Shown: in pieces, positions 49,873-57,830 of the stretch
How the letters are laid out: every line of letters begins with the position of its first letter
How positions within the stretch are numbered: the first letter of the stretch is position 1
Assembly: GCA_942491465.1 (NCBI GenBank)
Contig: CALOBA010000044.1
Coordinates: 19,308 to 83,307, forward strand
Reading direction: 5' to 3'
Source: CALOBA01 sp942491465
Lineage (GTDB): Bacteria > Pseudomonadota > Gammaproteobacteria > Chromatiales > Chromatiaceae
Length of the DNA stretch: 64,000 bases
Position numbers and translations under genes: made by a program
Notes under the pieces: generated by a model
Database searches by the model: none
Told to the model about the DNA's origin: nothing
The model's input: the letters and a program-made list of their open reading frames with translations, nothing else

Positions 49873-51981
49873 ATGACGAGTGTCCAAGTAATGACCAAAG
49901 TCCGCAGCACCTGCTACGAATGCGATGCCAACTGCCCGATCGACGTCCATCTGGACCAGGCCGGTGAGCCGGTCAAGATCGACGGCCCGGATTGCCCGCG
50001 CTGCTACGTCCAGCTGGAGCGCCGCGACCACCCCGAGCGGCTGCTCTACCCACAGAAGCGCGTCGGCCCCCGCGGCAGCGGTCAGTTCGAGCGCATCGGC
50101 TGGGACGAGGCCCTGGACACCATCACCGAGCGCCTGAGCGCCACCCGCGCCGAGCACGGCGCACCGGCGGTGGCCTTCTTCGCCGGCTACACCAAGGAGG
50201 CCCGCCCGCAGCTTCAGCGCCTGGCCCACGCCTTCGGCTCGCCGAACTACATGACCGAGAGCGGCTGCTGCTTCTCGGCCACCATGGTCGCGGAGAAGGT
50301 CACCTTCGGCGACAAGATCAAGACGACGTCCACCGTCGCCTCGCCGAAGACAAGGTGCCTGCTGGTCTGGTCGACGAATCCACGCGGCTCCATCCCGCCC
50401 TTCCACGAACACCCGCTGGCCAGTCCCAAGTCCGGCCGGCGGCTGATCGTCATCGACCCGCGCCGCACGCCGATGGCCGAACAGGCCGAGATCCACATCC
50501 AGCCCCGCCCCGGCACCGACGGGGCGCTGGCGCTCGGCTTCCACCACATCATCTTCGCCAACGACTGGCAGGATCAGGCGTTCCTCGATGCATGGGGCAA
50601 CGGCGTCGAGCAGTTCCGCGACTACGTCCGCGGCTTCCCGCCCGAGCGCGTCGCCGCGATCTGCGGCATCAAGACCGACGACCTGCTCGCCGCCGCCGAG
50701 CTGTACGCCACCACCCACCCGGCGCAGATCATGCTGTCGCCGACCGCCACGGTGCAGCACAGCAACGGTTTCCAGGGTCACCGCGCGCTGATCCTGCTCT
50801 CGGCGGTCACCGGCAACCTCGACCGCGAGGGCGGCAACCGCTTCTTCAACGACAAGGTGCTGCCCAAGCCCATCGAGCTGTTCGACCACTGCGTCAACAA
50901 CCTGCCGCCGCGGGTGGGCGACGAGGTCTTCCCGGTCTGGACCAAGTACTGGCCCGCGGCCCAGAGCATGCTGCTGCCGGACTGCATCCTCGAAGGTCGC
51001 CCGCAGCGCATCAAGAGCCTGCTGGCCATGGGCATCAACACCGCCATGTGGGCCAACTCCAAACGCATGGAGGAGTCCCTGCGGGCGCTCGACTTCTTCG
51101 CCGCCAGCGACTTCTTCCACAACGCGGCGACGATGCAGGCCGACATCGTCCTGCCCGCGGCCACCAACCTGGAGCGCCCGGCGCTGATCGCCTACCCGGG
51201 CTGCGCCTACCAGGGCGAGCTGCGCTACCGCTACCAGGTGGTCAAACCCCGCGGCGAGGCCCGCGCGGACGGCGAGATGTGGCTGGCACTGGGCAAGCGC
51301 CTGGGGATGGCCGATCAGTTCTGGGACGGTGACCTGGAGGCATCCTGGCGCGAGGCCGCCGAGGGCATCCCCGAGGACATCCGCCAAGAGGTCTTCGACA
51401 ACCCCGACGGCGTAACCGTCTATGCCCAGGCCATCGAAGACCTGGTGGACCATGGCTTCATGGACGCCGACCGCATCTATCGCCTGCGCGGCTTCCGCAC
51501 CCCCACCGGCAAGGTCGAATTCGATGCCGAAGAGCTGCGCGCCGCCGGTCACGACGGCCTGCCGGTCTATCAGGAGCCCGCCGAGAGCCCCGTCTCCACC
51601 CCGGAGGTGGCCAAAGACTACCCGCTGATCCTGACCAGCGGTGCCCGTACCAAGTTCGACACCCACTCCCAGCACCAATACATTCGGCGCATGCGCAAGG
51701 CCGTGCCCAACCCGTTGGTGGAGATCCACCCCGACGACGCCGCCCCCCGCGGCATCGTCGACGGTCAGCCGGCCCTGGTGCGCTCGCGCCGTGGCGCGGT
51801 GCAGTTCATCGCACGGGTCACCGACCGCATCAAACCCGGTGTCGTCCACTGCAGCCATGGCTGGAACAGTGCGAACATCAACGAGCTGACCGACGATCGC
51901 ACCCTCGATCCCATCAGCGGCTTCCCGCCGTTCAAGTCGAGTCTGTGCGAGGTGGAGCCGGCAGCGGCGTCCGGCGGCTAG
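49873..51981 (+). CDS. molybdopterin/tungstopterin oxidoreductase, acetylene-hydratase-like
   Basis: A 702-residue DMSO-reductase-family protein with no Tat signal, so cytoplasmic. The N-terminal [4Fe-4S] motif is C14-x2-C17-D18-x2-C21 with a later Cys44. The Asp right after the second Cys is at the place of the catalytic Asp of Pelobacter acetylene hydratase. C132-C133 in PNYMTESGCCFSATM lies where that enzyme has the metal-binding Cys. VIDPRRTPMAEQAEI, RPGTDGALALGF and VLPAATNLERPAL are common MGD-binding segments. Redox or hydratase activity cannot be told from sequence. It starts ATG 49873, with ATG 49891 also possible, and follows the glycosyltransferase by 9 bases. Confidence 0.88.
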   Translation: MTSVQVMTKVRSTCYECDANCPIDVHLDQAGEPVKIDGPDCPRCYVQLERRDHPERLLYPQKRVGPRGSGQFERIGWDEALDTITERLSATRAEHGAPAVAFFAGYTKEARPQLQRLAHAFGSPNYMTESGCCFSATMVAEKVTFGDKIKTTSTVASPKTRCLLVWSTNPRGSIPPFHEHPLASPKSGRRLIVIDPRRTPMAEQAEIHIQPRPGTDGALALGFHHIIFANDWQDQAFLDAWGNGVEQFRDYVRGFPPERVAAICGIKTDDLLAAAELYATTHPAQIMLSPTATVQHSNGFQGHRALILLSAVTGNLDREGGNRFFNDKVLPKPIELFDHCVNNLPPRVGDEVFPVWTKYWPAAQSMLLPDCILEGRPQRIKSLLAMGINTAMWANSKRMEESLRALDFFAASDFFHNAATMQADIVLPAATNLERPALIAYPGCAYQGELRYRYQVVKPRGEARADGEMWLALGKRLGMADQFWDGDLEASWREAAEGIPEDIRQEVFDNPDGVTVYAQAIEDLVDHGFMDADRIYRLRGFRTPTGKVEFDAEELRAAGHDGLPVYQEPAESPVSTPEVAKDYPLILTSGARTKFDTHSQHQYIRRMRKAVPNPLVEIHPDDAAPRGIVDGQPALVRSRRGAVQFIARVTDRIKPGVVHCSHGWNSANINELTDDRTLDPISGFPPFKSSLCEVEPAAASGG

Positions 51982-52286
51982 TCGTCGTTGTAGAGGGACG
52001 GGTCCCAGCCCAGCTCCTTGGCGCGGGCGATGGCGGCGTCGTAGATGCGCTTGTGGCGCTCGCGCAGCTCCGGCGGTAGTCGTGAGACCATATGACCATA
52101 GGGCTGCCAGGCGTTGGAGACCTGGTCATAGAGGTCTTCGATACCGCCGACCCGCCAGCCCTCGCAGGTCTGGTCCTCGGGGATGATCTCGAACACCCAG
52201 GCGTCACGGATGATGTTGCCGGTGGGGGTCATGCCGCCGTAGCTGTCGTTGTGGATGCCTCGATAGACCTTCTTAGTTCTCAACAT
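51978..52286 (-). CDS. conserved small protein, unknown function
   Basis: A 102-residue protein starting MLRTKKVYRGIHNDSYGGMTPTGNIIRDAW. It has conserved aromatic and charged positions (PEDQTCEGWRVGGIEDLYD and WQPYGHMVSRLP) and one Cys. It converges with the molybdopterin gene, their ends overlapping by 4 bases. Its first codons lie in a 53-bp tandem duplication, so a second copy of MLRTKKVY exists just upstream. Family not recognised, but the composition and codon pattern are those of a real gene. Confidence 0.7.
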   Translation of the reverse strand: MLRTKKVYRGIHNDSYGGMTPTGNIIRDAWVFEIIPEDQTCEGWRVGGIEDLYDQVSNAWQPYGHMVSRLPPELRERHKRIYDAAIARAKELGWDPSLYNDD

Positions 52287-52367
52287 CGGCGAAATGGCCT
52301 CGTGATGCGGTGGAGGTAGACCTTCTTAGTTCTCAACATCGGCGAAATGGCCTCATGGTGCGGTGGA
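52264..52367. repeat. 53-bp tandem duplication covering the 5' end of a small gene
   Basis: The 51 bases at 52264-52314 are repeated at 52317-52367 with two differences (CGTGATG versus CATGGTG). Each copy has the start codon and eight codons of the small minus-strand gene with its upstream leader. The outer copy gives a peptide that continues in the wrong frame, so it is a nonfunctional extra start. Confidence 0.9.
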
Positions 52368-52472
52368 TCTGGTGGCGGGCGTGGTGAAACCCGCGCGTCG
52401 ACACCCCATTGTGGACGCGTGCATTGACGCTGCCAAGGGCATCCCCCAACCCGATTCAGGAGTCGTTCCCTT

Positions 52473-53072
52473 ATGCCGGATACCATTGTCGACCTGATCC
52501 GCCACGGCGAGCCCGAGGGCGGGCAGATCATCCGCGGCAACCACATCGATCACCCGCTGAGCGCACTGGGCTGGCGGCAGATGCGCGCCGCCGTTGCGGA
52601 TGCCGACGGCTGGGACCTGGTGGTGTCATCGCCGATGGCGCGCTGCCGGCCGTTCGCCATGGAGGTCGCCACCCGATTCCGGCTGCCGTTGATCGTGGAG
52701 CCGCGGCTGCATGAGATCCACATGGGTGCGTGGGAGGGGATGCGCCCGGCAGCGGTGGCCGCCGCCCATCCGGAACAGTATCTGGCCTTTCGCCGCGATA
52801 CGGTCGCCAACCGCCCGCCTGGTGGCGAGCAGCTGGGGGCATTGATCGCCCGCGTGGGCCCGATCCATGACCGCTTGTTGGACCTGTATCCGGGACGCCG
52901 GATATTGATCGTTTGTCACGCGGGGGTCTCGCGGGCCATCCTGTGCCATGTACTTGGTGCCGGTCCGCTGAGCTGGAGCCGGATGCACATCGACTACGCC
53001 GGCGTCAGCCGGATTCGACATGGGCGATTCGGCCCGGCCGTCGAGGCCGTCAACGCCCGGCGGGCGCGTTGA
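52473..53072 (+). CDS. histidine phosphatase family protein (CobC/PhoE-like)
   Basis: A 199-residue phosphatase. DLIRHGEPEG carries the catalytic RHG; SSPMARCRPFA, LHEIHMGAWEGM and IVCHAGVSRAILCH give the rest of the active site. Related proteins include alpha-ribazole-5'-phosphate phosphatase and small acid phosphatases. No cobalamin genes are adjacent, so the substrate stays open. ATG 52473 has CAGGAG upstream. Confidence 0.88.
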   Translation: MPDTIVDLIRHGEPEGGQIIRGNHIDHPLSALGWRQMRAAVADADGWDLVVSSPMARCRPFAMEVATRFRLPLIVEPRLHEIHMGAWEGMRPAAVAAAHPEQYLAFRRDTVANRPPGGEQLGALIARVGPIHDRLLDLYPGRRILIVCHAGVSRAILCHVLGAGPLSWSRMHIDYAGVSRIRHGRFGPAVEAVNARRAR

Positions 53073-53116
53073 GCGGCCTGTGGTCGCGGCGGCCCGGGCG
53101 CCGCAACTGAACAGCG

Positions 53117-54409
53117 ATGGGCAAGATCATCACTATGCATGCCGTCTACTCGACCCTGGTCTACCTGATCGTGCCTCTCGTCCTGCTGCGGCTGCTGTGG
53201 CGCAGCCGACGCGCCCCCGCCTATCGGGAGCGCTGGGCCGAACGGATCGGGCGCTATCCGCGGCAACATTTGACGCGCCTGCGCGCGGATATCTGGGTGC
53301 ATGCGGTCTCGGTCGGCGAGGTGCAGGCGGCGCAACCGTTGATCCGCCACTTGTTGAACGCCTCCCCGCCGCTGTCGGTGCTGGTGACCACGACCACGCC
53401 CACCGGCGCGCGGCGCCTGCACGAGCTGTTCGGCGAACGCGTGCAGCACTGCTACACGCCGCTGGATGCGCCGACCATCATGCGCCGGTTCCTCGACGCG
53501 GTGGCGCCCCGAATGGTGCTGGTGCTGGAGACGGAGATCTGGCCGAACATGCTCGCGGCCTGCAAGGCCCGGGACATCCCGGTGATCCTGGCCAATGCCC
53601 GGCTGTCCGCGCGCTCGGCGCGTGGCTATGCCCGCATTCAGCCGTTTGCGGCGGCGACCATGGGCCGCTTCGCGCTCATCGCCGCGCAGACCGACGCGGA
53701 CGCGGCCCGGTTCGTCGATCTCGGGGTGCCCGCCGAACGGGTCGCGGTGACCGGCAGCATCAAGTTCGACATCCAGGTGCCGGCGAGCCTGCCCGACCAA
53801 GCCGAGGTGATGCGCCGCGGCTGGGGCAGCAATCGGTCGGTGTGGGTCGCTGCGAGCACCCATGAGGGCGAGGAGGAGGCGGTGTTGGCCGCGCATCAAC
53901 AGATCCTCGCGCGCCATCCGCAGGCGTTGCTGGTCCTGGTGCCGCGCCATCCCGAGCGCTTCGACCGGGTGGCGGCCCTGGTCCAGCGACAGGGCTTGAC
54001 GTTGGCCCGTCGAAGCGCAGGCCAGCCGGTGGACGAGCAGACTCGGGTCTATCTAGGCGACACCATGGGCGAACTCTCGGCGATGCTGGCAGCGGCGGAT
54101 GCGGCCTTCATCGGCGGCAGCCTGGTGCCGATCGGTGGCCACAACGCCTTGGAGGCGGCCGCCGTCGGCATCCCGGTGGTGACCGGCCCGAAGGTATTCA
54201 ACTTTGCCGTCATCACCGAGCTTCTGGTGCGCGAAGGCGCGGCCGTGCAGGTGGACAGCGCCGATGCCCTGGCCGAATGCATGGCGGGCTGGCTGGCCGA
54301 CGCGGCCGAGCGCAGCCGAATCGGCGAGAACGGGCTGCGGGTCGTTGAGCACAACCGCGGGGCGCTCGATCGGTTGCTGCGGTTGGTGGAGACCCGCTTG
54401 CGGGCGTGA
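53117..54409 (+). CDS. waaA: 3-deoxy-D-manno-octulosonic acid transferase
   Basis: A 430-residue inner-membrane-anchored GT30 enzyme that attaches Kdo to lipid A precursors. An N-terminal membrane anchor (YSTLVYLIVPLVLLRLLW) is followed by IWVHAVSVGEVQAAQPLI, LVLETEIWPNM, TGSIKFDI, AASTHEGEEEAVL and FIGGSLVPIGGHNALE, all family hallmarks. The start may be ATG 53117 (MGKIIT) or ATG 53135 (MHAVYS). It stands 44 bases after the phosphatase gene on the same strand. Confidence 0.95.
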   Translation: MGKIITMHAVYSTLVYLIVPLVLLRLLWRSRRAPAYRERWAERIGRYPRQHLTRLRADIWVHAVSVGEVQAAQPLIRHLLNASPPLSVLVTTTTPTGARRLHELFGERVQHCYTPLDAPTIMRRFLDAVAPRMVLVLETEIWPNMLAACKARDIPVILANARLSARSARGYARIQPFAAATMGRFALIAAQTDADAARFVDLGVPAERVAVTGSIKFDIQVPASLPDQAEVMRRGWGSNRSVWVAASTHEGEEEAVLAAHQQILARHPQALLVLVPRHPERFDRVAALVQRQGLTLARRSAGQPVDEQTRVYLGDTMGELSAMLAAADAAFIGGSLVPIGGHNALEAAAVGIPVVTGPKVFNFAVITELLVREGAAVQVDSADALAECMAGWLADAAERSRIGENGLRVVEHNRGALDRLLRLVETRLRA

Positions 54410-54443
54410 CCGGCCAACCGTTTCGATTGGCTTGTCGGGCGGG

Positions 54444-55022
54444 CTATTTGAACAGCCGCGAGACCTCGCGGAAGCTGGCGTTGCTCGAATCCCCGATCCA
54501 CTCGAAGGCGATGGATTCGGTATTGCTGACATGGATGCCGGCGTGGCGCATCCGTGCCAGGGCGTTGTTGCGATGCGCGTCCTTGCGCGAGCAGATGGCA
54601 TCGGCGGCGACGAACACCTGATAGCCCCAGCGCTGCAGGCCGGAGGCGGTCTGGACGATGCAGATGTGCGCCTCCATGCCGACCATGATGACCTGCTTGC
54701 GCTCGGGGTGTGCGGTCAGGTTGCGCTCGAAACCGGCGGCGGTGCAGCAGGAGAAGCAGGTCTTCTCGGTGGGGGTGATCCCCTCGGGCAGGGTCGAGCG
54801 GATCTCCGGGATCGTCCGGCCGAGCCCGTTGGGATTCTGCTCGGTGACGATGACCGGGATGTCGAGGATCTTGGCCGCCTCGATCAGTCGATTGGTGTTG
54901 CCGATGGTGGTCGCCAGGGCCGCTTCGGGCATGGCCCGGGCGAGCCGTTCCTGGGCGTCGATGATCAGCAGCTGCGACAGTCCGCTGTGGCAGAGGGGCA
55001 TTGGGGCCTGGTGGATGCTCAT
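54444..55022 (-). CDS. isochorismatase-like cysteine hydrolase
   Basis: A 192-residue protein of the isochorismatase/YcaC superfamily. LLIIDAQERLARAM gives the catalytic Asp, PEGITPTEKTCFSCC carries the Lys, and VGMEAHICIVQTA the nucleophilic Cys. Members include ureidoacrylate and nicotinamide hydrolases, but the exact substrate is not predictable. It converges with waaA and lies downstream of the rhodanese gene. Confidence 0.9.
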   Translation of the reverse strand: MSIHQAPMPLCHSGLSQLLIIDAQERLARAMPEAALATTIGNTNRLIEAAKILDIPVIVTEQNPNGLGRTIPEIRSTLPEGITPTEKTCFSCCTAAGFERNLTAHPERKQVIMVGMEAHICIVQTASGLQRWGYQVFVAADAICSRKDAHRNNALARMRHAGIHVSNTESIAFEWIGDSSNASFREVSRLFK

Positions 55023-55137
55023 CGCTCTCTGGTGCCTCCTATGATTGGCCGGACGGGCCGTACCGGGTGAGTTTGCTCAGGCGATTGCCGGAAACTTTCC
55101 TACCAGATGACGCAGGATTGAGGTTCGCCTTCAAGGA

Positions 55138-55177
55138 GGGCTGGCGGGAGCATAGCGCGCTATGTGACCGCCAGCCC
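55138..55177. terminator. nested perfect hairpin between rhodanese and isochorismatase-like genes
   Basis: The outer stem GGGCTGGCGG (55138-55147) pairs with CCGCCAGCCC (55168-55177). Inside is a perfect 14-base palindrome CATAGCGCGCTATG (55151-55164). No U-run follows on either strand. It lies about 58 bases after the rhodanese stop, so it may end or stabilise that transcript, or be a protein-binding palindrome. Confidence 0.55.
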
Positions 55178-55235
55178 GACGCCGAAGGCGGGCGTCAAGA
55201 CAAGTCAGATGGTATGAAAGTTGACAGAAATCGCC

Positions 55236-55556
55236 TCAGTAGGTCGGCATGGCGGTGTCGACCGTTCGGGCCCAGGCGTCGATGCCGCCGCTCAGGTTCA
55301 GCAGCTGCGTGAAGCCGTGCTGGGCAAGGTACTGGGCGACCTGGCGACTGCGCACGCCGTGATGGCAGATCACGACAATGGGTCGGTCGCGCGCCAGGCT
55401 GTCCAGCGAGGAGGGGATCAGCCGCATCGGGATCACCTCCGCATCCGGCAGCCGGCAGATCTGGACCTCCCAGGGCTCGCGTACATCGAGCAGCAGCGGC
55501 GACAGCTCGCCACGGCGCATACGTGCATCGAGTTCGCGTGGCGTGATGTCCTGCAT
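55236..55556 (-). CDS. rhodanese-like sulfurtransferase
   Basis: A 106-residue single-domain rhodanese. LLLDVREPWEVQICRLPDA is the N-terminal signature and VVICHHGVRSRQVAQYL holds the active-site Cys in loop CHHGVRS. It transfers sulfane sulfur to thiol acceptors, plausible in a sulfur oxidiser, but its partner is unknown. It lies 15 bases downstream of the Pcm-like gene on the same strand, an apparent two-gene unit. Confidence 0.92.
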   Translation of the reverse strand: MQDITPRELDARMRRGELSPLLLDVREPWEVQICRLPDAEVIPMRLIPSSLDSLARDRPIVVICHHGVRSRQVAQYLAQHGFTQLLNLSGGIDAWARTVDTAMPTY

Positions 55557-55571
55557 GGGGTAACTCCCGTC

Positions 55572-56234
55572 TCAGAAGACGAAGCGTTCCGGCTCGGGGA
55601 CGTTCTGCAGTGCCGGAATGGCGGTCTCGAACAAGGACTCGCGGCGGTATTCACCGCGCGAGAGGTGGGTGATGCGCAGGGCCTGCATGATCGGCGCCTC
55701 GCCGACCACGGCGAACAGGCGACCGCCGTCGGCGAGCTGCTCGCGCAGCATCGCCAGCGGCTCATCGGTGGGCATGGAACCGGTCACGGCGATGACGTCG
55801 AAGGGTGCGCCGTCGTTCTTGTCGGCCATGCCGTCGGCGCTGTGCACCGTGCAGCGCTCAAGACCAAGGGCGTCCAGCCGGGCGCGGGCGGCGTCGGCCA
55901 GGTCGGCATCGATCTCGACACTGGTCACGCGACCACCGAGCCGGGAGAGGCATGCGGTGAGATAACCGCTGCCGGTGCCGATCTCGAGCACGCGTTCGCC
56001 GTCCTGCACGCCGAGGGCCTGGAGCACGCGCCCGACCAGCTTCGGCGCCAGCATCGACTGACCGTTGCCCATGGGGATCTCCACATCGGCATAGGCCAAC
56101 CCCTGATAGGCGGCGGGCACGAAGTGTTCGCGCTCCAGCTGGCCCATGGCGCTCAGCACCCGAGCATCGAGCACGTCCCAGGGTCTCACCTGCTGCTCGA
56201 TCATGTTGAATCGTGCGCGATCGAAGCTGTTCAT
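55572..56234 (-). CDS. protein-L-isoaspartate O-methyltransferase-like protein
   Basis: A 220-residue class I SAM methyltransferase of the PCMT type. FNMIEQQVRPWDVLDARVL is the family N-terminus; VLEIGTGSGYLTACLSRLGG is the SAM motif I, and VTSVEIDADLADAAR motif post I. The usual MVEQQI context and a GNGQSML segment are retained, but the C-terminus is of the shorter form seen beside TolC genes. It repairs isoaspartyl residues or modifies a different protein. ATG 56234 fits the normal length. Confidence 0.88.
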   Translation of the reverse strand: MNSFDRARFNMIEQQVRPWDVLDARVLSAMGQLEREHFVPAAYQGLAYADVEIPMGNGQSMLAPKLVGRVLQALGVQDGERVLEIGTGSGYLTACLSRLGGRVTSVEIDADLADAARARLDALGLERCTVHSADGMADKNDGAPFDVIAVTGSMPTDEPLAMLREQLADGGRLFAVVGEAPIMQALRITHLSRGEYRRESLFETAIPALQNVPEPERFVF

Positions 56235-56517
56235 GCTGTCCTCGCTCGTCGTTTGCGTTGGATAATCGATCAAAAAGTGCCGTAGGCTACGGGGTTTCGC
56301 CCACCGAGGCAAGCCAACCCGACCTCCCTGCGTGTCTTTACGCCCTTGACGTCTTCGCGCAAAATGCCGCGCCATCGCCCGCGAAGACGTCGAGCTCGAT
56401 CTGACGGCAGGAACCCTCTGCCAGGTTGACCGGCCCCGCCGCTTCAGCCACCCTAGGCGTCTGTCCGCGCACCATCGCCGGCGACCGATTGATGTCGACG
56501 CAAGACGATTAGCGACC

Positions 56518-57003
56518 ATGCACATCCGACTGATCAGCATCGGCCAGCGCATGCCCGGCTGGGTCAACGCGGGCTATGCCGAGTATGCCAAACGCCTGCC
56601 GGCATCCTGCCGACTCGATCTCGTCGAGCTGGAGCCGGCACGGCGCACCGCGAAGGGGACCCGCTCAGCGGCGGACCTGGAGCGCATCCGCGCCGACGAG
56701 GGCGAGCGGCTGTTGCGGGCGATCCCCAACGGCAGCCTGGTGCTGGCGCTGGACGAGCGCGGTCGAGCCTGGTCCACCGCCGAGCTGGCTCGGAAGCTGA
56801 CCGGCTGGCTCGGCGACGGCCGCGACGTCGCCCTGCTGGTGGGCGGGCCGGACGGGCTGGCCCCCGCTTGCCTGCAACGGGCCGAGCAGCGCTGGTCGCT
56901 ATCGGCGCTGACCTTCCCGCACCCACTGGTCCGGGTCATCCTGGCGGAGCAGATCTACCGCGCCTGGACGCTGGTTCAGGGACACCCCTACCACCGGGCT
57001 TGA
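56518..57003 (+). CDS. rlmH: 23S rRNA pseudouridine-1915 N3-methyltransferase RlmH
   Basis: A 161-residue SPOUT methyltransferase. MHIRLISIGQRMPGWVNAG at the N-terminus and LVLALDERGRAWSTAE, LLVGGPDGL, and the C-terminal LAEQIYRAWTLVQGHPYHR are diagnostic. It methylates the pseudouridine in helix 69 of mature 70S ribosomes. It is followed 7 bases later by maf and then rng, the conserved gammaproteobacterial order. Confidence 0.97.
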   Translation: MHIRLISIGQRMPGWVNAGYAEYAKRLPASCRLDLVELEPARRTAKGTRSAADLERIRADEGERLLRAIPNGSLVLALDERGRAWSTAELARKLTGWLGDGRDVALLVGGPDGLAPACLQRAEQRWSLSALTFPHPLVRVILAEQIYRAWTLVQGHPYHRA

Positions 57004-57010
57004 ACCCGGA

Positions 57011-57643
57011 ATGATCGATCCAACCGCCCACGTCATACTGGCATCCGCCTCGCCACGCCGCCGCGCGCTGCTCGCCCAGCTCGGGCTGCGCTGCCATGTC
57101 GTCGCCCCCGAAGTGGATGAGCGCCCGCAGGAGCACGAACACCCGGCCGACTACGTGCTGCGGCTGGCACGGGCAAAGGCCGGGGCCGGCGCGCGGCTGG
57201 TCGCGGACACCGAAGGCACGCCACCAAGACGGCCGGTGCTGGCCGCCGATACCGCCGTGGTCGTGGACGACCGGCCCTTGGGCAAACCGGCGGATGCCGA
57301 TGCGGCCATCGCCATGCTGAGCACGCTGTCGGGTCGCGAACACCTGGTCATGACCGCCGTCGCCGTGGTCATGCCGTCGGCCGTCGGCATCGCCGATCCG
57401 GCCACCGCGTTGAGCACAAGCCGCGTACGCTTTCGCCGTATCACGCCGGCGGAGGCCGCGGCCTACTGGGCCACCGGCGAGCCGGCGGACAAGGCCGGGG
57501 CCTACGGTATCCAGGGTCTCGGCGCGGTCTTCGTCGAGGAACTGCACGGCAGCTTCTCCGGCGTGGTCGGACTGCCGTTGTTCGAGACCGCCCGACTGCT
57601 GGCACAAGCCGGAATACGGCCGCTGCCCGAGCCCCTGGGGTGA
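57011..57643 (+). CDS. maf: Maf-type dTTP/UTP nucleotide pyrophosphatase
   Basis: A 210-residue Maf protein. ILASASPRRRALLAQLG is the N-terminal signature; VLAADTAVVVDDRPLGKP carries the metal and nucleotide contacts, and DKAGAYGIQGLGAVFVEELHG the catalytic end. It removes noncanonical or excess pyrimidine triphosphates and has been tied to septation. It sits between rlmH and rng. ATG 57011 is used. Confidence 0.95.
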   Translation: MIDPTAHVILASASPRRRALLAQLGLRCHVVAPEVDERPQEHEHPADYVLRLARAKAGAGARLVADTEGTPPRRPVLAADTAVVVDDRPLGKPADADAAIAMLSTLSGREHLVMTAVAVVMPSAVGIADPATALSTSRVRFRRITPAEAAAYWATGEPADKAGAYGIQGLGAVFVEELHGSFSGVVGLPLFETARLLAQAGIRPLPEPLG

Positions 57644-57830
57644 GCGTTCACCCCCGCCCGATTCGAGTCAAGACTGGACTTTGCCCGCGCGGGTCGCTAT
57701 AAACCGGCGACTTGTCCGGCAGACCGGATGGGTTTCGCTTCGCTCTACCCAATCCTACGGCGATTGCGGTCTTCGGCAGCATGGCACCGAGCGATCAACC
57801 GGACCTGGAACATCGACCCGAGGGCAAAGC

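Noticed and set aside
52280..52546. Minus-strand frame beginning upstream of the small conserved gene and reading MLRTKKVYLHRI
   Set aside because: Product of the 53-bp tandem duplication; it leaves the conserved frame after eight codons.
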